NCBI GenBank assembly: GCA_964396785.1
Contig: CAYNFU010000001.1
Coordinates: 1 to 64,000 of the forward strand
Length of the DNA: 64,000 nucleotides
Source of the DNA: RBG-16-42-24 sp964396785
Lineage (GTDB): Bacteria; Patescibacteriota; Microgenomatia; UBA8517
Direction of reading: 5' to 3'
Numbering within the stretch: position 1 is the stretch's first letter; each line of letters begins with the position of its first letter. Below the pieces are notes generated by a model. That model was given only the letters and a program-made list of their open reading frames with translations, did not search any database and was not told the origin of the DNA. This document shows positions 35,167 to 43,147 of this stretch, piece by piece. The position numbers were made by a program, and so were the translations under genes.

Positions 35167-35853
35167 TTAGTTATTTTTTTCTTTGGTCACCAGATATCCC
35201 TGATGAATCATTAGATATTTCAAAAAACTAAATTTTTCGAATTGATCAAAAAATGGGTTGGGTAAGATAAAGTTAAAATGATATTTCTTGGTAACTTTTC
35301 CTCTTCTTTCTAGTGCTCGCCTTATTTCCCAAGGATAGTACCAATATTCGTTTCCGTGATATGGCCTCACTCCGATACTGCATAGTAAGGTATATAAAGG
35401 CTTGAATAATTTATTTGGAGTAGTTAAGACAAGATAGCCGCCTTTTTTAAGCACCCGGAAAAGCTCACTTAATACCTTGTTCTGTTTGTTGACGTGCTCG
35501 ATAACTTCAGTGCATAAAACTAAGTCGAAAGAATTATCTTTATAAGGTAATTTTTGAGCGGGAGCTACAACAAACTTACCTCTTGGATATCTTTTGCTAC
35601 TAATATTTATTAGCCTTTTTCCGATATCAATCCCGTGTACCTCTGCACCAAGTTTACCTGCTCGAAAAGCAAAATAACCTAGACCACATCCAACATCTAA
35701 AAATTTTTTTCCTTTTAGGGGAATTTCATCGAACAAAGTTTTATAAACAACTCTCAATCTTTTATTTGTTTCGGGTTTATGGATCTTTTCTTCCCAATCT
35801 TCAGCAATACTGTCATAAAAAAGTTCTTTATTTTTGGTGCCATTAATTTTCAT
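35167..35853 (-). CDS. SAM-dependent methyltransferase (UbiG-like fold)
   Basis: A 228-residue class I methyltransferase. FYDSIAEDWEEKIHKPE (12-28) is the N-terminal lid. FLDVGCGLGYFAF (51-63) is motif I, GIDIGKRLI motif II, LPYKDNSFDLVLCTEVIEHV motifs III-IV and GGYLVLTTPN the post-motif strand. These match the UbiG/Methyltransf_11 group closely. Upstream is the longest non-coding stretch of the window, 101 bases, with an extended -10 sequence, so this gene probably starts a transcript. Function in the locus is likely sugar methylation. Confidence 0.86.
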   Translation of the reverse strand: MKINGTKNKELFYDSIAEDWEEKIHKPETNKRLRVVYKTLFDEIPLKGKKFLDVGCGLGYFAFRAGKLGAEVHGIDIGKRLINISSKRYPRGKFVVAPAQKLPYKDNSFDLVLCTEVIEHVNKQNKVLSELFRVLKKGGYLVLTTPNKLFKPLYTLLCSIGVRPYHGNEYWYYPWEIRRALERRGKVTKKYHFNFILPNPFFDQFEKFSFLKYLMIHQGYLVTKEKNN

Positions 35854-35954
35854 TTTTTATGCTTAAACAATTTTTGAGCACGACTAACTATACCAGAAGG
35901 TATGGTCAAGAAACTACTGACAGATATTTCGCAGTAAAATAACTGAAAATCTTA
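35854..35954 (-). promoter_or_regulatory. 101-base gap with extended -10 promoter
   Basis: The longest non-coding stretch in the window. On the minus strand TGGTATAGT (35887-35895) is an extended -10 element, which would start transcription near 35880, about 27 bases before the ATG at 35853. No Shine-Dalgarno sequence lies before the ATG. No stable hairpin or small reading frame was seen in the remainder. Confidence 0.45.
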
Positions 35955-37565
35955 TTAATCAACCTTTCCTATTTCCCAGTAGTACTCCTGATAATCACTG
36001 ACAGGCGGGTTAATTATAGTAGAGATTGGCTGAGAAAAGAATCTGCTACGAAATTCTAAAGGATCTATCCAGAGAACAAGATATTTTTTACTCTCTAAAA
36101 CTTCATAACCTACTTTTTTCAGCTCATCCCCAGAATATTTTTTGTCAAAAGTAACCTGAGAAAAAATATATCCCTTACTCGGGATTGTTTCTTTGAGAAT
36201 TTCTAAGTTAGGTTCAATTCCATAGAAAAATTTTAAATGAATTGGAACCTCATAGAGCCACTCCCAATTGTTTATATTTTCTTTTGCATTAACAAATATT
36301 TTTTCTCCATTGTATTTTGCTATTAGCCTAACCTGTTCCCTTTCGAATTGTGTAACCAGAAGAAACCGGCTCTGATAGTTTACAGTTTTGGCCAGATTTA
36401 AAGGAAAACCCCTCAAAAAAAGTCCCAATACAATAACTATTAAAGCAGCATTGAAAAAAACACGCATTTTCTCATTTTTTACTTGGAAGAAATATTTCCG
36501 AAAGATTTTTACAGCTTGGTCAAACAAAAACATTGTAAAAATAATTATTCCGAAAACCGCTACAAGCTGATATCTCTCCAAAACAAATTCCCACGGAAAA
36601 AGGATCACTGTAAAAAATAATGCAAAAAAACCCCAAAAATACACTCTGCCAACCTTAAATTCCACCCTCGCTGTTTTATTAAGCATTAAGAGTACTAACA
36701 AAATAAGGGATATCTTAAAAAATGGGGATAGAGAATTTGAAAGAAGCACCAAGTTTTCCTTTGATTTTGCAATAATTGCTCCCAAGCTAGTTACGTAGTT
36801 ACTCGTATAGAGTGGTATCTCTGTTGAAATAGTCGAAGACAAAAATCTAGTAATAGTTATTCCTGCAAGAAGAATAATAAAAGGTATGCCAGCTAATAAA
36901 CTTGCCCTTTTAAAAGCTTTTTTGCCAAAAACCAAGATTTCAGTAATGAAAATTGTCGGCAAAATGGCGATATTACTCTCCTTTATTAAAACAGTAATGG
37001 TTAGAATAAAAATCGGGACCCAAGGGATTTTAGTTCTTCTATCTCTTCTCACCAAAGTGTGAAGATAAATAAGAGAAAATGCTGCAAGAAACAATATCTG
37101 GTATGGCTCATTTGTACCAAGACGAATTATGTTCTCACTAAGAGAATAATTAGTTGCAAATAGGAGTGCTCCGCCGATAACGAATACGGAGCTCACACTC
37201 AAATCGAGTAGGGCTAGTGACAGTAGTATTACTGCGGCATATCCGACCACATATACTCTAAAAATGTGGTGCAGCTGAGCATTATTTCGAAACACCTCAT
37301 AGACAATATTATTTATAAGCCAATAAGTCGGCCTGAACCGACTTGTCCCGAACTCAAAAGTCTGGTCTATAAATTTGGAGCATTTTAATCTTAAAACACA
37401 ATCTTCTAAATATGAGGAGCTTTGAATTAAAACTTGCCCGTCATCTACCAGAGAAAAATTGGTGAGCTTCCATGGTTTAAGAAAAATCGATGCGTATAAG
37501 AAATAAAAAACTGTAATAATCATCAACACCAGAAGGTTATTTTTTACTAGAGGTGGAATTCTCAC
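35955..37565 (-). CDS. GT-C-like membrane protein, paralogue of 32887-34470
   Basis: A 536-residue protein with about eleven helices and a soluble tail. It shares with its paralogue SLVDDGQ in the first loop, a CVLRLKC cysteine pair, NNIVYEVFRNNAQLHH against the other copy's QFQHELRI region, ATNYSLSENIIRLG (nearly identical in the two) and IFVNAKENINNWEW. The start is GTG and overlaps the upstream methyltransferase stop by four bases. The two genes and their methyltransferase partners look like a duplicated methyltransferase/transferase module. Donor and acceptor unknown. Confidence 0.78.
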   Translation of the reverse strand: MRIPPLVKNNLLVLMIITVFYFLYASIFLKPWKLTNFSLVDDGQVLIQSSSYLEDCVLRLKCSKFIDQTFEFGTSRFRPTYWLINNIVYEVFRNNAQLHHIFRVYVVGYAAVILLSLALLDLSVSSVFVIGGALLFATNYSLSENIIRLGTNEPYQILFLAAFSLIYLHTLVRRDRRTKIPWVPIFILTITVLIKESNIAILPTIFITEILVFGKKAFKRASLLAGIPFIILLAGITITRFLSSTISTEIPLYTSNYVTSLGAIIAKSKENLVLLSNSLSPFFKISLILLVLLMLNKTARVEFKVGRVYFWGFFALFFTVILFPWEFVLERYQLVAVFGIIIFTMFLFDQAVKIFRKYFFQVKNEKMRVFFNAALIVIVLGLFLRGFPLNLAKTVNYQSRFLLVTQFEREQVRLIAKYNGEKIFVNAKENINNWEWLYEVPIHLKFFYGIEPNLEILKETIPSKGYIFSQVTFDKKYSGDELKKVGYEVLESKKYLVLWIDPLEFRSRFFSQPISTIINPPVSDYQEYYWEIGKVD

Positions 37566-38320
37566 TTTTTTCTAAGAAATATTTGTACAGACCCTCCCAG
37601 GTATTTTACAAGAGGAATGAATTTAAGGTTATCGAATATTTTATCAACTATCTTAAGAATACTTAGTGGTATAAATCTCGCAGGATATATAAACTCAGAC
37701 ATTGAAATATTGATAACTTTAAAGTCTTTAAAAACACTATTTAAACCTAGGGGATTAACTGCCCATTCGTCTTTCGAATCACCAACTAAACTTTTTAGCT
37801 TCCTATTAGACTTTATTATATAAACGACTGGGTTAAGGATGTTGGGTTCATAAAAAAATGCTAACCCCCTTTTTTTTAGAACTCTCAATAGCTCATTTTT
37901 AAATCGAGGTATGTCTAAATGATGTAAAACGTAGAATCCGAAGACTACGTCAAAAAAGTCAGATTTGAACCCGCTACTATATGCACTTCGGGCAAGAAAC
38001 CGAACATTTTTGACTCCTGCGCATTTCTTCTTTGCCACCTGCAAAATCTTCTCAGAAATATCTATGGCAATAATTTTTGACTTGGGAAAGTAATTACATA
38101 TTCTTTTGGTATACTCTCCTGTACCACACCCAATTTCAAGAATTGATATCGGTTTGTTCCCTAAACTTCTTCGAATTGAACTGACAAATTCCAAAACTTT
38201 CTTGTCAATTTTGTATTTTGTAAAGTCACCTTCATACCCATAATTTGTGTCGTAAGCCAGAGCGGCTTCATTAAAATGTTCTTTTTCGCGAGCTTCCAGT
38301 TTTTTAATATTTAATTTCAT
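37562..38320 (-). CDS. SAM-dependent methyltransferase
   Basis: A 252-residue class I enzyme. ILEIGCGTGEYTKRI (60-74) is motif I, AIDISEKILQVAKKK motif II, DFFDVVFGFYVLHHLD motif IV, RVLKKRGLAFFYEPN the following strand. LNPVVYIIKSNRK and a hydrophobic C-terminal region may bind a membrane-linked acceptor. Four-base overlaps on both sides tie it to the neighbouring methyltransferase and the GT-C gene. Confidence 0.85.
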   Translation of the reverse strand: MKLNIKKLEAREKEHFNEAALAYDTNYGYEGDFTKYKIDKKVLEFVSSIRRSLGNKPISILEIGCGTGEYTKRICNYFPKSKIIAIDISEKILQVAKKKCAGVKNVRFLARSAYSSGFKSDFFDVVFGFYVLHHLDIPRFKNELLRVLKKRGLAFFYEPNILNPVVYIIKSNRKLKSLVGDSKDEWAVNPLGLNSVFKDFKVINISMSEFIYPARFIPLSILKIVDKIFDNLKFIPLVKYLGGSVQIFLRKK

Positions 38321-39078
38321 GGGACGCTTAGCTTTGCAACAACTGAAATTCCTAACGGATATTTAAAATATTTGACCATTCGAACCTCGCTGGTAAATAA
38401 AAACTTGAGTAATTCATTTATAAGACTCACGTGGGCGACGTCGAAATTAACACTATTATCATAGTTGCTTAAACTCCTTAAGGGTTTAAGTCTGCTCAAA
38501 AGCCTCATTGAAATTATTGGTAGGGAAAAAAGGAAATTGAAATAACTAATAAAATCTACTTTCAATCCTGCTTTTTTCGCCAACATTCTAAACCTTCTTC
38601 TTGTGTATCTTCTCTCGTGTCCTTGATTAGTATCGTGCCCAGACCAAATAAAGGGAAGTGCCGGGCTTGTAATAATAATTTTCCCTTTCTTCCTCAAAAC
38701 TCTTGCCGCCTCTTTAACAACCCCAGCATCATCTTCAATATGTTCAATCACATCAAGAATTAACACTACGTCAAAGAAACCATTCTTGAAAGGTAAATTT
38801 AAAGCGTTAGCCTTAAAAATATTTTTGTGTCCCCTTTTTTTTGAAAACTGAATCGCTTTTTGAGAAGTATCAATGCCATAAAGTTCGGCTTTTGGAAATG
38901 AAGTTTTAAGGAATGAAAGAGTCTCACCAGTGCCACAACCAACATCTAAAATTCTCTTATATTCCAATCCGCCAAGTAGTCCTTTAATTAGTTCTCGCCT
39001 ACCTTCCCACCACCAATGAATTTTTTCAATCTCGTTGAATTTCTCAAGAAGGAAGTCGTCCATGCTCTTTGTTCTCAT
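38317..39078 (-). CDS. SAM-dependent methyltransferase of the HWWxxGRRELI type
   Basis: A 253-residue class I enzyme that starts with the IHWWWEGRRELI motif (20-31), typical of a methyltransferase group common in glycan loci. ILDVGCGTGETLSFL (43-57) is motif I; LPFKNGFFDVVLILDVIEHIEDD and KIIITSPALPFIWSGHD complete the fold. The C-terminal part has two hydrophobic stretches. The ATG at 39078 is seven bases after TATAAT. A second ATG five codons on (MDDFLLEKF) is a possible alternative start. Likely methylates a sugar or phosphate group. Confidence 0.86.
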   Translation of the reverse strand: MRTKSMDDFLLEKFNEIEKIHWWWEGRRELIKGLLGGLEYKRILDVGCGTGETLSFLKTSFPKAELYGIDTSQKAIQFSKKRGHKNIFKANALNLPFKNGFFDVVLILDVIEHIEDDAGVVKEAARVLRKKGKIIITSPALPFIWSGHDTNQGHERRYTRRRFRMLAKKAGLKVDFISYFNFLFSLPIISMRLLSRLKPLRSLSNYDNSVNFDVAHVSLINELLKFLFTSEVRMVKYFKYPLGISVVAKLSVP

Positions 39079-39085
39079 AAAAAAG

Positions 39086-39091
39086 ATTATA
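39086..39091 (-). promoter_or_regulatory. TATAAT hexamer seven bases before a methyltransferase start
   Basis: Perfect -10 consensus on the minus strand in a 45-base gap, seven bases upstream of the ATG at 39078. No good -35 element was seen. The spacing would give a leaderless message. Confidence 0.5.
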
Positions 39092-39123
39092 CCGATAGAG
39101 CTACCAAGTTAGAAGAGGAGCGG

Positions 39124-40608
39124 TTAATAACCTAAAAATTGTCTTGATTTAAGTCTGATGCCTCCTTCTTGAGAACCTTCTAAACTTGAATAACTTGCGC
39201 TAATTTCTCCTTTCCAAAACACTTCAAAATAATTCTGGTCGGATAAAACTACTTTAAGCAATGCCGTAGGGCTCCAGGGCAAATCTCTATCTTCTTGAGT
39301 ATCGTAAAAAGCAACACTCTTAACACCCGATACTAATTCCTTGTTTTTCAATAAGTAGTCATGCACATTTTTGGCAGTATAACCTCCTCTGGTAATCCAA
39401 TGTGTTTTCTTTGTGAGACCAATTGTCATAAAAGAAAGTATAAGCCAGATAATCATAAATAGGGATGCAACAAAATACTGTCTTTTAGCGGTAAGGAGAT
39501 AGGAAATAATGATTACTATTCCTATTAGGGGTAAGGTCAGATAAAAGGTGAACTTGTGAAGGGGAAGAAAAAGAACAGGAAGCAAAGTAACAAAAAACCA
39601 GGCTATACAAAAGATAAACAAATTTAATAAATTGCGCTTTGTAAACAAATTCTTGATGTTCCTAAAAACTTTGTAGAGAAGAATTATTACTGCTCCGGAG
39701 AATAAAATAAAAATCGGAATTATCTCCTTTGACCAGAATTTAAAGAGATTGGGATTAAACTTTAGACCAGGTCCTACAAAATCCACGAGCATCTCAGGCA
39801 AATTGAATGCCCAGAGGCCGTACCAACCAAAGGTATTAAAAAGTCTTCTGATTGAGAAGTCCCAAAGGTAACTGTCTCCCGTGGCAAAGCCGTAATAGCT
39901 TACGCGCATATAGAGATAGACTGCAAGAATTAAGAGAAAGGGTATGAGTGAGGTCAGGAGTTCACCAAGCTTCAATTTATTTTTCTTTTGTTTTTTCATT
40001 AACCAATAAATAGGGATAAATATCATGGGCAAAACAACGGCGGTTTCCTTTGAAAGTAAGCTCAAAATAAATGTCATAATACTAAAAACTAAATGCTTTT
40101 TATCAGACTTCTCTAGAAATTCAATAAAAAATAATACCGAAAGAATGAAAAACAACGTCATCCCTAACTCCTGAAACGTGGCTAAATAATAAAGATGGCC
40201 GAAGTGGGAAGCACTTGTTGCATACAAAAACGCAGCAATTAATGGGATTTTATCCGTTGTCCGAGGTTCGAAGTTAGACAATAACATTTTGGTCAATCTG
40301 TAGGTAAGATAGGTAACTGCAAAAAATACAATAAAAGAAATTATATGAAGGCCGAGTGGATAAAAGTTAAAAAGCTTCCAAGCCAGAAAATAAAAAACTT
40401 GAGTGGTTAAAGGCCGATACATTCCCAAACCGTCTGGTCCCTGGGTCAGATTAAAGAAGTTCAAAAATTCTTTGAGAGAGCCTGCTTGGGAAATTTTGAG
40501 TAAGAAAAAATCGTCATGGGTGTAAAAAGTAAACAGTGAAGGAAAATAAAGAACAAAGGAAATGAAAAGGATAATAAATAGGTATTTAGTCGACCGAAAA
40601 AATTTCAT
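39124..40608 (-). CDS. GT-C-like polytopic membrane protein
   Basis: A 494-residue protein with about eleven helices and a short C-terminal tail. The first external loop is FTFYTHDDFFLLKI with the double aspartate at about residues 32-33, followed by GMYRPLTTQVFYFLAW, a known combination in bacterial relatives of O-mannosyltransferases (HDD followed by RPL-x6-W). Resembles the protein at 19189. AGGGA five bases before the ATG may serve as a weak ribosome site. It overlaps the upstream GT2 by four bases. Confidence 0.77.
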   Translation of the reverse strand: MKFFRSTKYLFIILFISFVLYFPSLFTFYTHDDFFLLKISQAGSLKEFLNFFNLTQGPDGLGMYRPLTTQVFYFLAWKLFNFYPLGLHIISFIVFFAVTYLTYRLTKMLLSNFEPRTTDKIPLIAAFLYATSASHFGHLYYLATFQELGMTLFFILSVLFFIEFLEKSDKKHLVFSIMTFILSLLSKETAVVLPMIFIPIYWLMKKQKKNKLKLGELLTSLIPFLLILAVYLYMRVSYYGFATGDSYLWDFSIRRLFNTFGWYGLWAFNLPEMLVDFVGPGLKFNPNLFKFWSKEIIPIFILFSGAVIILLYKVFRNIKNLFTKRNLLNLFIFCIAWFFVTLLPVLFLPLHKFTFYLTLPLIGIVIIISYLLTAKRQYFVASLFMIIWLILSFMTIGLTKKTHWITRGGYTAKNVHDYLLKNKELVSGVKSVAFYDTQEDRDLPWSPTALLKVVLSDQNYFEVFWKGEISASYSSLEGSQEGGIRLKSRQFLGY

Positions 40609-41393
40609 CGAATCCCTAAAATGTTTAGAGTAATTATGCGTCCTAAATTATGTAAATAATGGAGCATAAGAATAACTTGATTACTAGTATGTTTCTCTAC
40701 AATCTTCTCGTCCTCAAATAATATCTTCTTAAATTCGGTCGTCGATATTGAACCTCTTGAAAGACGAAAACCAGATAAAACGTTATCCAGTATTTTTGGC
40801 ATCTTAGCTTTCCCCAATCTTAACCACATTTCATACTCCGTGACTCCAGTAGCTGTTCCTGTAAAAGGTCCATAATTTTTATAAGCACTTTTACTTAAAA
40901 AGACAGATGGTTGAAAAAGGTAGTTGACACAAAGTAGCCAGGAATAATTATTTAGCTTCAAAAGATAATTTTTGTAGGAATCTACCCAAGAAGCAATTTC
41001 GTTCCCATTCTCGTCTATCGTTTTTCCCCTTCCTGCAAGCCACAAGGTATTTGGATGTTTTGCAAAATACTCTCCAACTTCTCTTAAGACGCCATCCTGA
41101 TAAACGTCGTCGGCATTAAGATAGGTTAATATTTCTCCACTTACCTCCTTAAGTCCTTTGTTTATTGCATCCTTCTGCCCTTCTCCTCTCTTTTCTAGCC
41201 AGCTGATAAGTTTAGGGTATTTTTGAGCGTATTTTTTTATAACTTCCTGGGTTCCGTCATTCGAGCCTCCGTCCCGGATTATTACTTCCAGATTTGGATA
41301 TTTCTGGTCAATAATTGACTGAAAGGTAGAACCAATAAAGTCTACTTTATTAAATGAAGGAATTACTATAGAAATTTTGGGTAAAGCTGCCAT
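40605..41393 (-). CDS. GT2-family glycosyltransferase
   Basis: A 262-residue GT-A enzyme with PKISIVIPSFNKVDFI (5-20), DGGSNDGT (41-48), RGEGQKDAINKGLKEVSGEI (69-88) and the metal-site NADD (93-96). These are features of the large WcaA-like GT2 group that adds sugars to lipid-linked oligosaccharides. No membrane helix. It is three bases downstream of the DUF2304 gene and overlaps the following GT-C gene by four bases. Confidence 0.88.
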   Translation of the reverse strand: MAALPKISIVIPSFNKVDFIGSTFQSIIDQKYPNLEVIIRDGGSNDGTQEVIKKYAQKYPKLISWLEKRGEGQKDAINKGLKEVSGEILTYLNADDVYQDGVLREVGEYFAKHPNTLWLAGRGKTIDENGNEIASWVDSYKNYLLKLNNYSWLLCVNYLFQPSVFLSKSAYKNYGPFTGTATGVTEYEMWLRLGKAKMPKILDNVLSGFRLSRGSISTTEFKKILFEDEKIVEKHTSNQVILMLHYLHNLGRIITLNILGIR

Positions 41394-41396
41394 TCA

Positions 41397-41738
41397 TTAC
41401 TCGTTCTTCTTTTTTAATCCCTTAAGGGCTTCTTTTCTAATAAATCTTTCGAATTTCTTTTCTATTCTTCTAGTCCTTACATAGGCTAATGCTACCATGG
41501 TAATCACCAAAACTAGCCCTCCCATTATCATTAGATCAAGAAGTCTTGAGATAAAAAACGTTTGAGCAATGCCCCGCAGTGTATCAGGAAAAAGAACCGT
41601 ATAAAGGGCACTTCCCCATGCTCCCATCCAAATGGTTATCTCAATTTTATTTAGTTCTTTTCTCCTGAAGTTCACATAAGCTAAGTAGACCATGACCATG
41701 GCAAAAATTATCGCAACAAATTGTAGGCCTAATATCAT
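41397..41738 (-). CDS. DUF2304 family small membrane protein
   Basis: A 113-residue protein with three helices (about residues 2-20, 33-50 and 66-86) and a strongly basic C-terminus. The IWMGAWGSALYTVLFP segment between helices is characteristic of DUF2304. Members of the family are typically found directly next to DPM1-like GT2 genes, as here, and may act as membrane partners of the soluble transferase. Biochemical role not established. It overlaps the GT2 gene upstream by four bases. Confidence 0.85.
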   Translation of the reverse strand: MILGLQFVAIIFAMVMVYLAYVNFRRKELNKIEITIWMGAWGSALYTVLFPDTLRGIAQTFFISRLLDLMIMGGLVLVITMVALAYVRTRRIEKKFERFIRKEALKGLKKKNE

Positions 41739-42382
41739 CTTAATTTAAACTGAATAATTTCAAATATAATTCCAAACCCCTGTTCAATGCTTAAACCCTT
41801 AAACTTATCATAGTATAGTGTAGCCACGGGCACCTCGCAATTTTTGAGATGGTGTTTGCCAGTTAAAGCTACGATTTCAGTTTCGACACTATAACCCGAA
41901 GAATACCATCTAATTTTCTCGAAAGACCTCCTGGTAAAAGCTTTAAACCCACAGAGAATATCTTGGGCATTAATCCCATAAAGAATACTTACAATAGTAG
42001 TTATCAATTTGTTACCCAAGAGTCTAACCAGGGGGATTTTCCCAAAATTCCTTACCCCAAAAACAACGTCGCATATTTTAAGGGCTTTAACAAACTTCGG
42101 AAGATCGCTAGCCTTGTGCTGTCCATCTGAGTCCATAAGAATAACTGCTTCCGCCCCAAGCTTAAATGCAGCCAGGCAACCCGTTTTTAATGCAGCCCCC
42201 TTACCAAGGTTAATAGAATGCCTTAGAACGTAGGGAGTATATCTTTTAGCAATTTGCGAGGTTTTATCCTTCGACCCATCGTCTATTACAATAAACGGAA
42301 ATTTCTGATCTTTAACATCTGATAACACTTTCCCAATTCTTTTCTCTTCATTAAATGCCGGAATTACAATAAATATTTTCAT
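41735..42382 (-). CDS. DPM1-like polyprenyl-phosphate glycosyltransferase (GT2)
   Basis: A 215-residue soluble GT-A enzyme: MKIFIVIPAFNEEKRI (1-16), IDDGSKDKT (33-41), LGKGAALKTG (59-68), DSDGQHKASDLPKFV (84-98), FGVRNFG and CGFKAFTRRSFE. The DSDGQH motif and this length are typical of polyprenyl-phosphate-mannose or -glucose synthases without membrane domain, whose membrane anchor may be the neighbouring DUF2304 protein. Likely makes lipid-linked single sugars for the GT-C enzymes. Overlaps DUF2304 and the next GT2 by four bases each. Confidence 0.88.
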   Translation of the reverse strand: MKIFIVIPAFNEEKRIGKVLSDVKDQKFPFIVIDDGSKDKTSQIAKRYTPYVLRHSINLGKGAALKTGCLAAFKLGAEAVILMDSDGQHKASDLPKFVKALKICDVVFGVRNFGKIPLVRLLGNKLITTIVSILYGINAQDILCGFKAFTRRSFEKIRWYSSGYSVETEIVALTGKHHLKNCEVPVATLYYDKFKGLSIEQGFGIIFEIIQFKLR

Positions 42383-43131
42383 TTCTTTAATCTAAAAAAT
42401 AAGCCTACTGTGTCAATAAACATTTTTATAGAAGCACTAAAAATCTTAGAAGAAGTGTCAAGGGTTGAAGACTTCTCCGCCTTAACCATTTTGACAAATA
42501 TCGGGGCTTCATGAATTTTCTTATAACCCAAAATATTCGCCTGCATCAGTACCTCTATATCGAAAGCGAATCCGTTTATATGAAGACGGGGAAGTATTTT
42601 TTTAACTACACTTCCTTTGAAGATTTTTACTCCAGCTTGGGTATCTGTCACCTTTGGCCTAAAAAGAATCTTAACCAGGAAATAATAAATAACTGAAATA
42701 ATTTGCCTAAGGGTAGGATATTCAACTTTTGAGTTTGGGTGTCTTTTTGAACCAACAACAATATCAGCGTTTTCCTTTTTTTGAACCTCAAGAAGCTTAA
42801 CTATACTTTCTGGATCTATCTCAAGTCCCGCGTCAATAAAACCTACCAATTTCCCCCGAGCTTTCATCATTCCATATCTCACCGCATATCCCTTGCCCCT
42901 ATTATTTTTATAACTCAAAACTTTGATTTTTCGATTTTTCTCAGTAAGTTCTTTTACCAAACTAAAAGTATCGTCAACTTTTCCGTCAACTACACAAATT
43001 ATTTCGTAGCTATTCGTAAGCCTTCCCAGTACTAAATCAACTTCCTTAACACTTTTTACAATAAAGCTCTCGGCTTTATATGCAGGAATAATGATAGACA
43101 AGTGGGGCTTATGTAATAATCCCTTTCCCAT
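42379..43131 (-). CDS. GT2-family glycosyltransferase (dolichyl-phosphate glucosyltransferase-like)
   Basis: A 250-residue GT-A enzyme from the ATG at 43131; a TTG six bases upstream is in frame but is less likely. The ATG sits exactly six bases after TATACT. LSIIIPAYKAESFIVKSV is the opening; KNNRGKGYAVRYGMM and VGSKRHPNSKVEYP are typical of the DPG1-like group. The metal site reads FIDAGLEIDPES, where the usual DXD is DAG, so the second aspartate is missing at its normal place; Glu and Asp follow three to five residues later. Late TMs are absent except for one hydrophobic C-terminal stretch. Likely transfers sugar to polyprenyl phosphate. Confidence 0.83.
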   Translation of the reverse strand: MGKGLLHKPHLSIIIPAYKAESFIVKSVKEVDLVLGRLTNSYEIICVVDGKVDDTFSLVKELTEKNRKIKVLSYKNNRGKGYAVRYGMMKARGKLVGFIDAGLEIDPESIVKLLEVQKKENADIVVGSKRHPNSKVEYPTLRQIISVIYYFLVKILFRPKVTDTQAGVKIFKGSVVKKILPRLHINGFAFDIEVLMQANILGYKKIHEAPIFVKMVKAEKSSTLDTSSKIFSASIKMFIDTVGLFFRLKK

Positions 43132-43137
43132 GCCCAA

Positions 43138-43146
43138 AGTATATCA
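43138..43146 (-). promoter_or_regulatory. Extended -10 promoter deciding the start of the GT2 gene
   Basis: TGATATACT on the minus strand: TATACT with TGN extension, six bases before the ATG at 43131. It lies in the ten-base gap after the PIG-V-like gene's stop. With the TTG start at 43137 the gene would begin inside the region just after the hexamer, so the ATG is preferred. Confidence 0.55.
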
Positions 43147-43147
43147 C

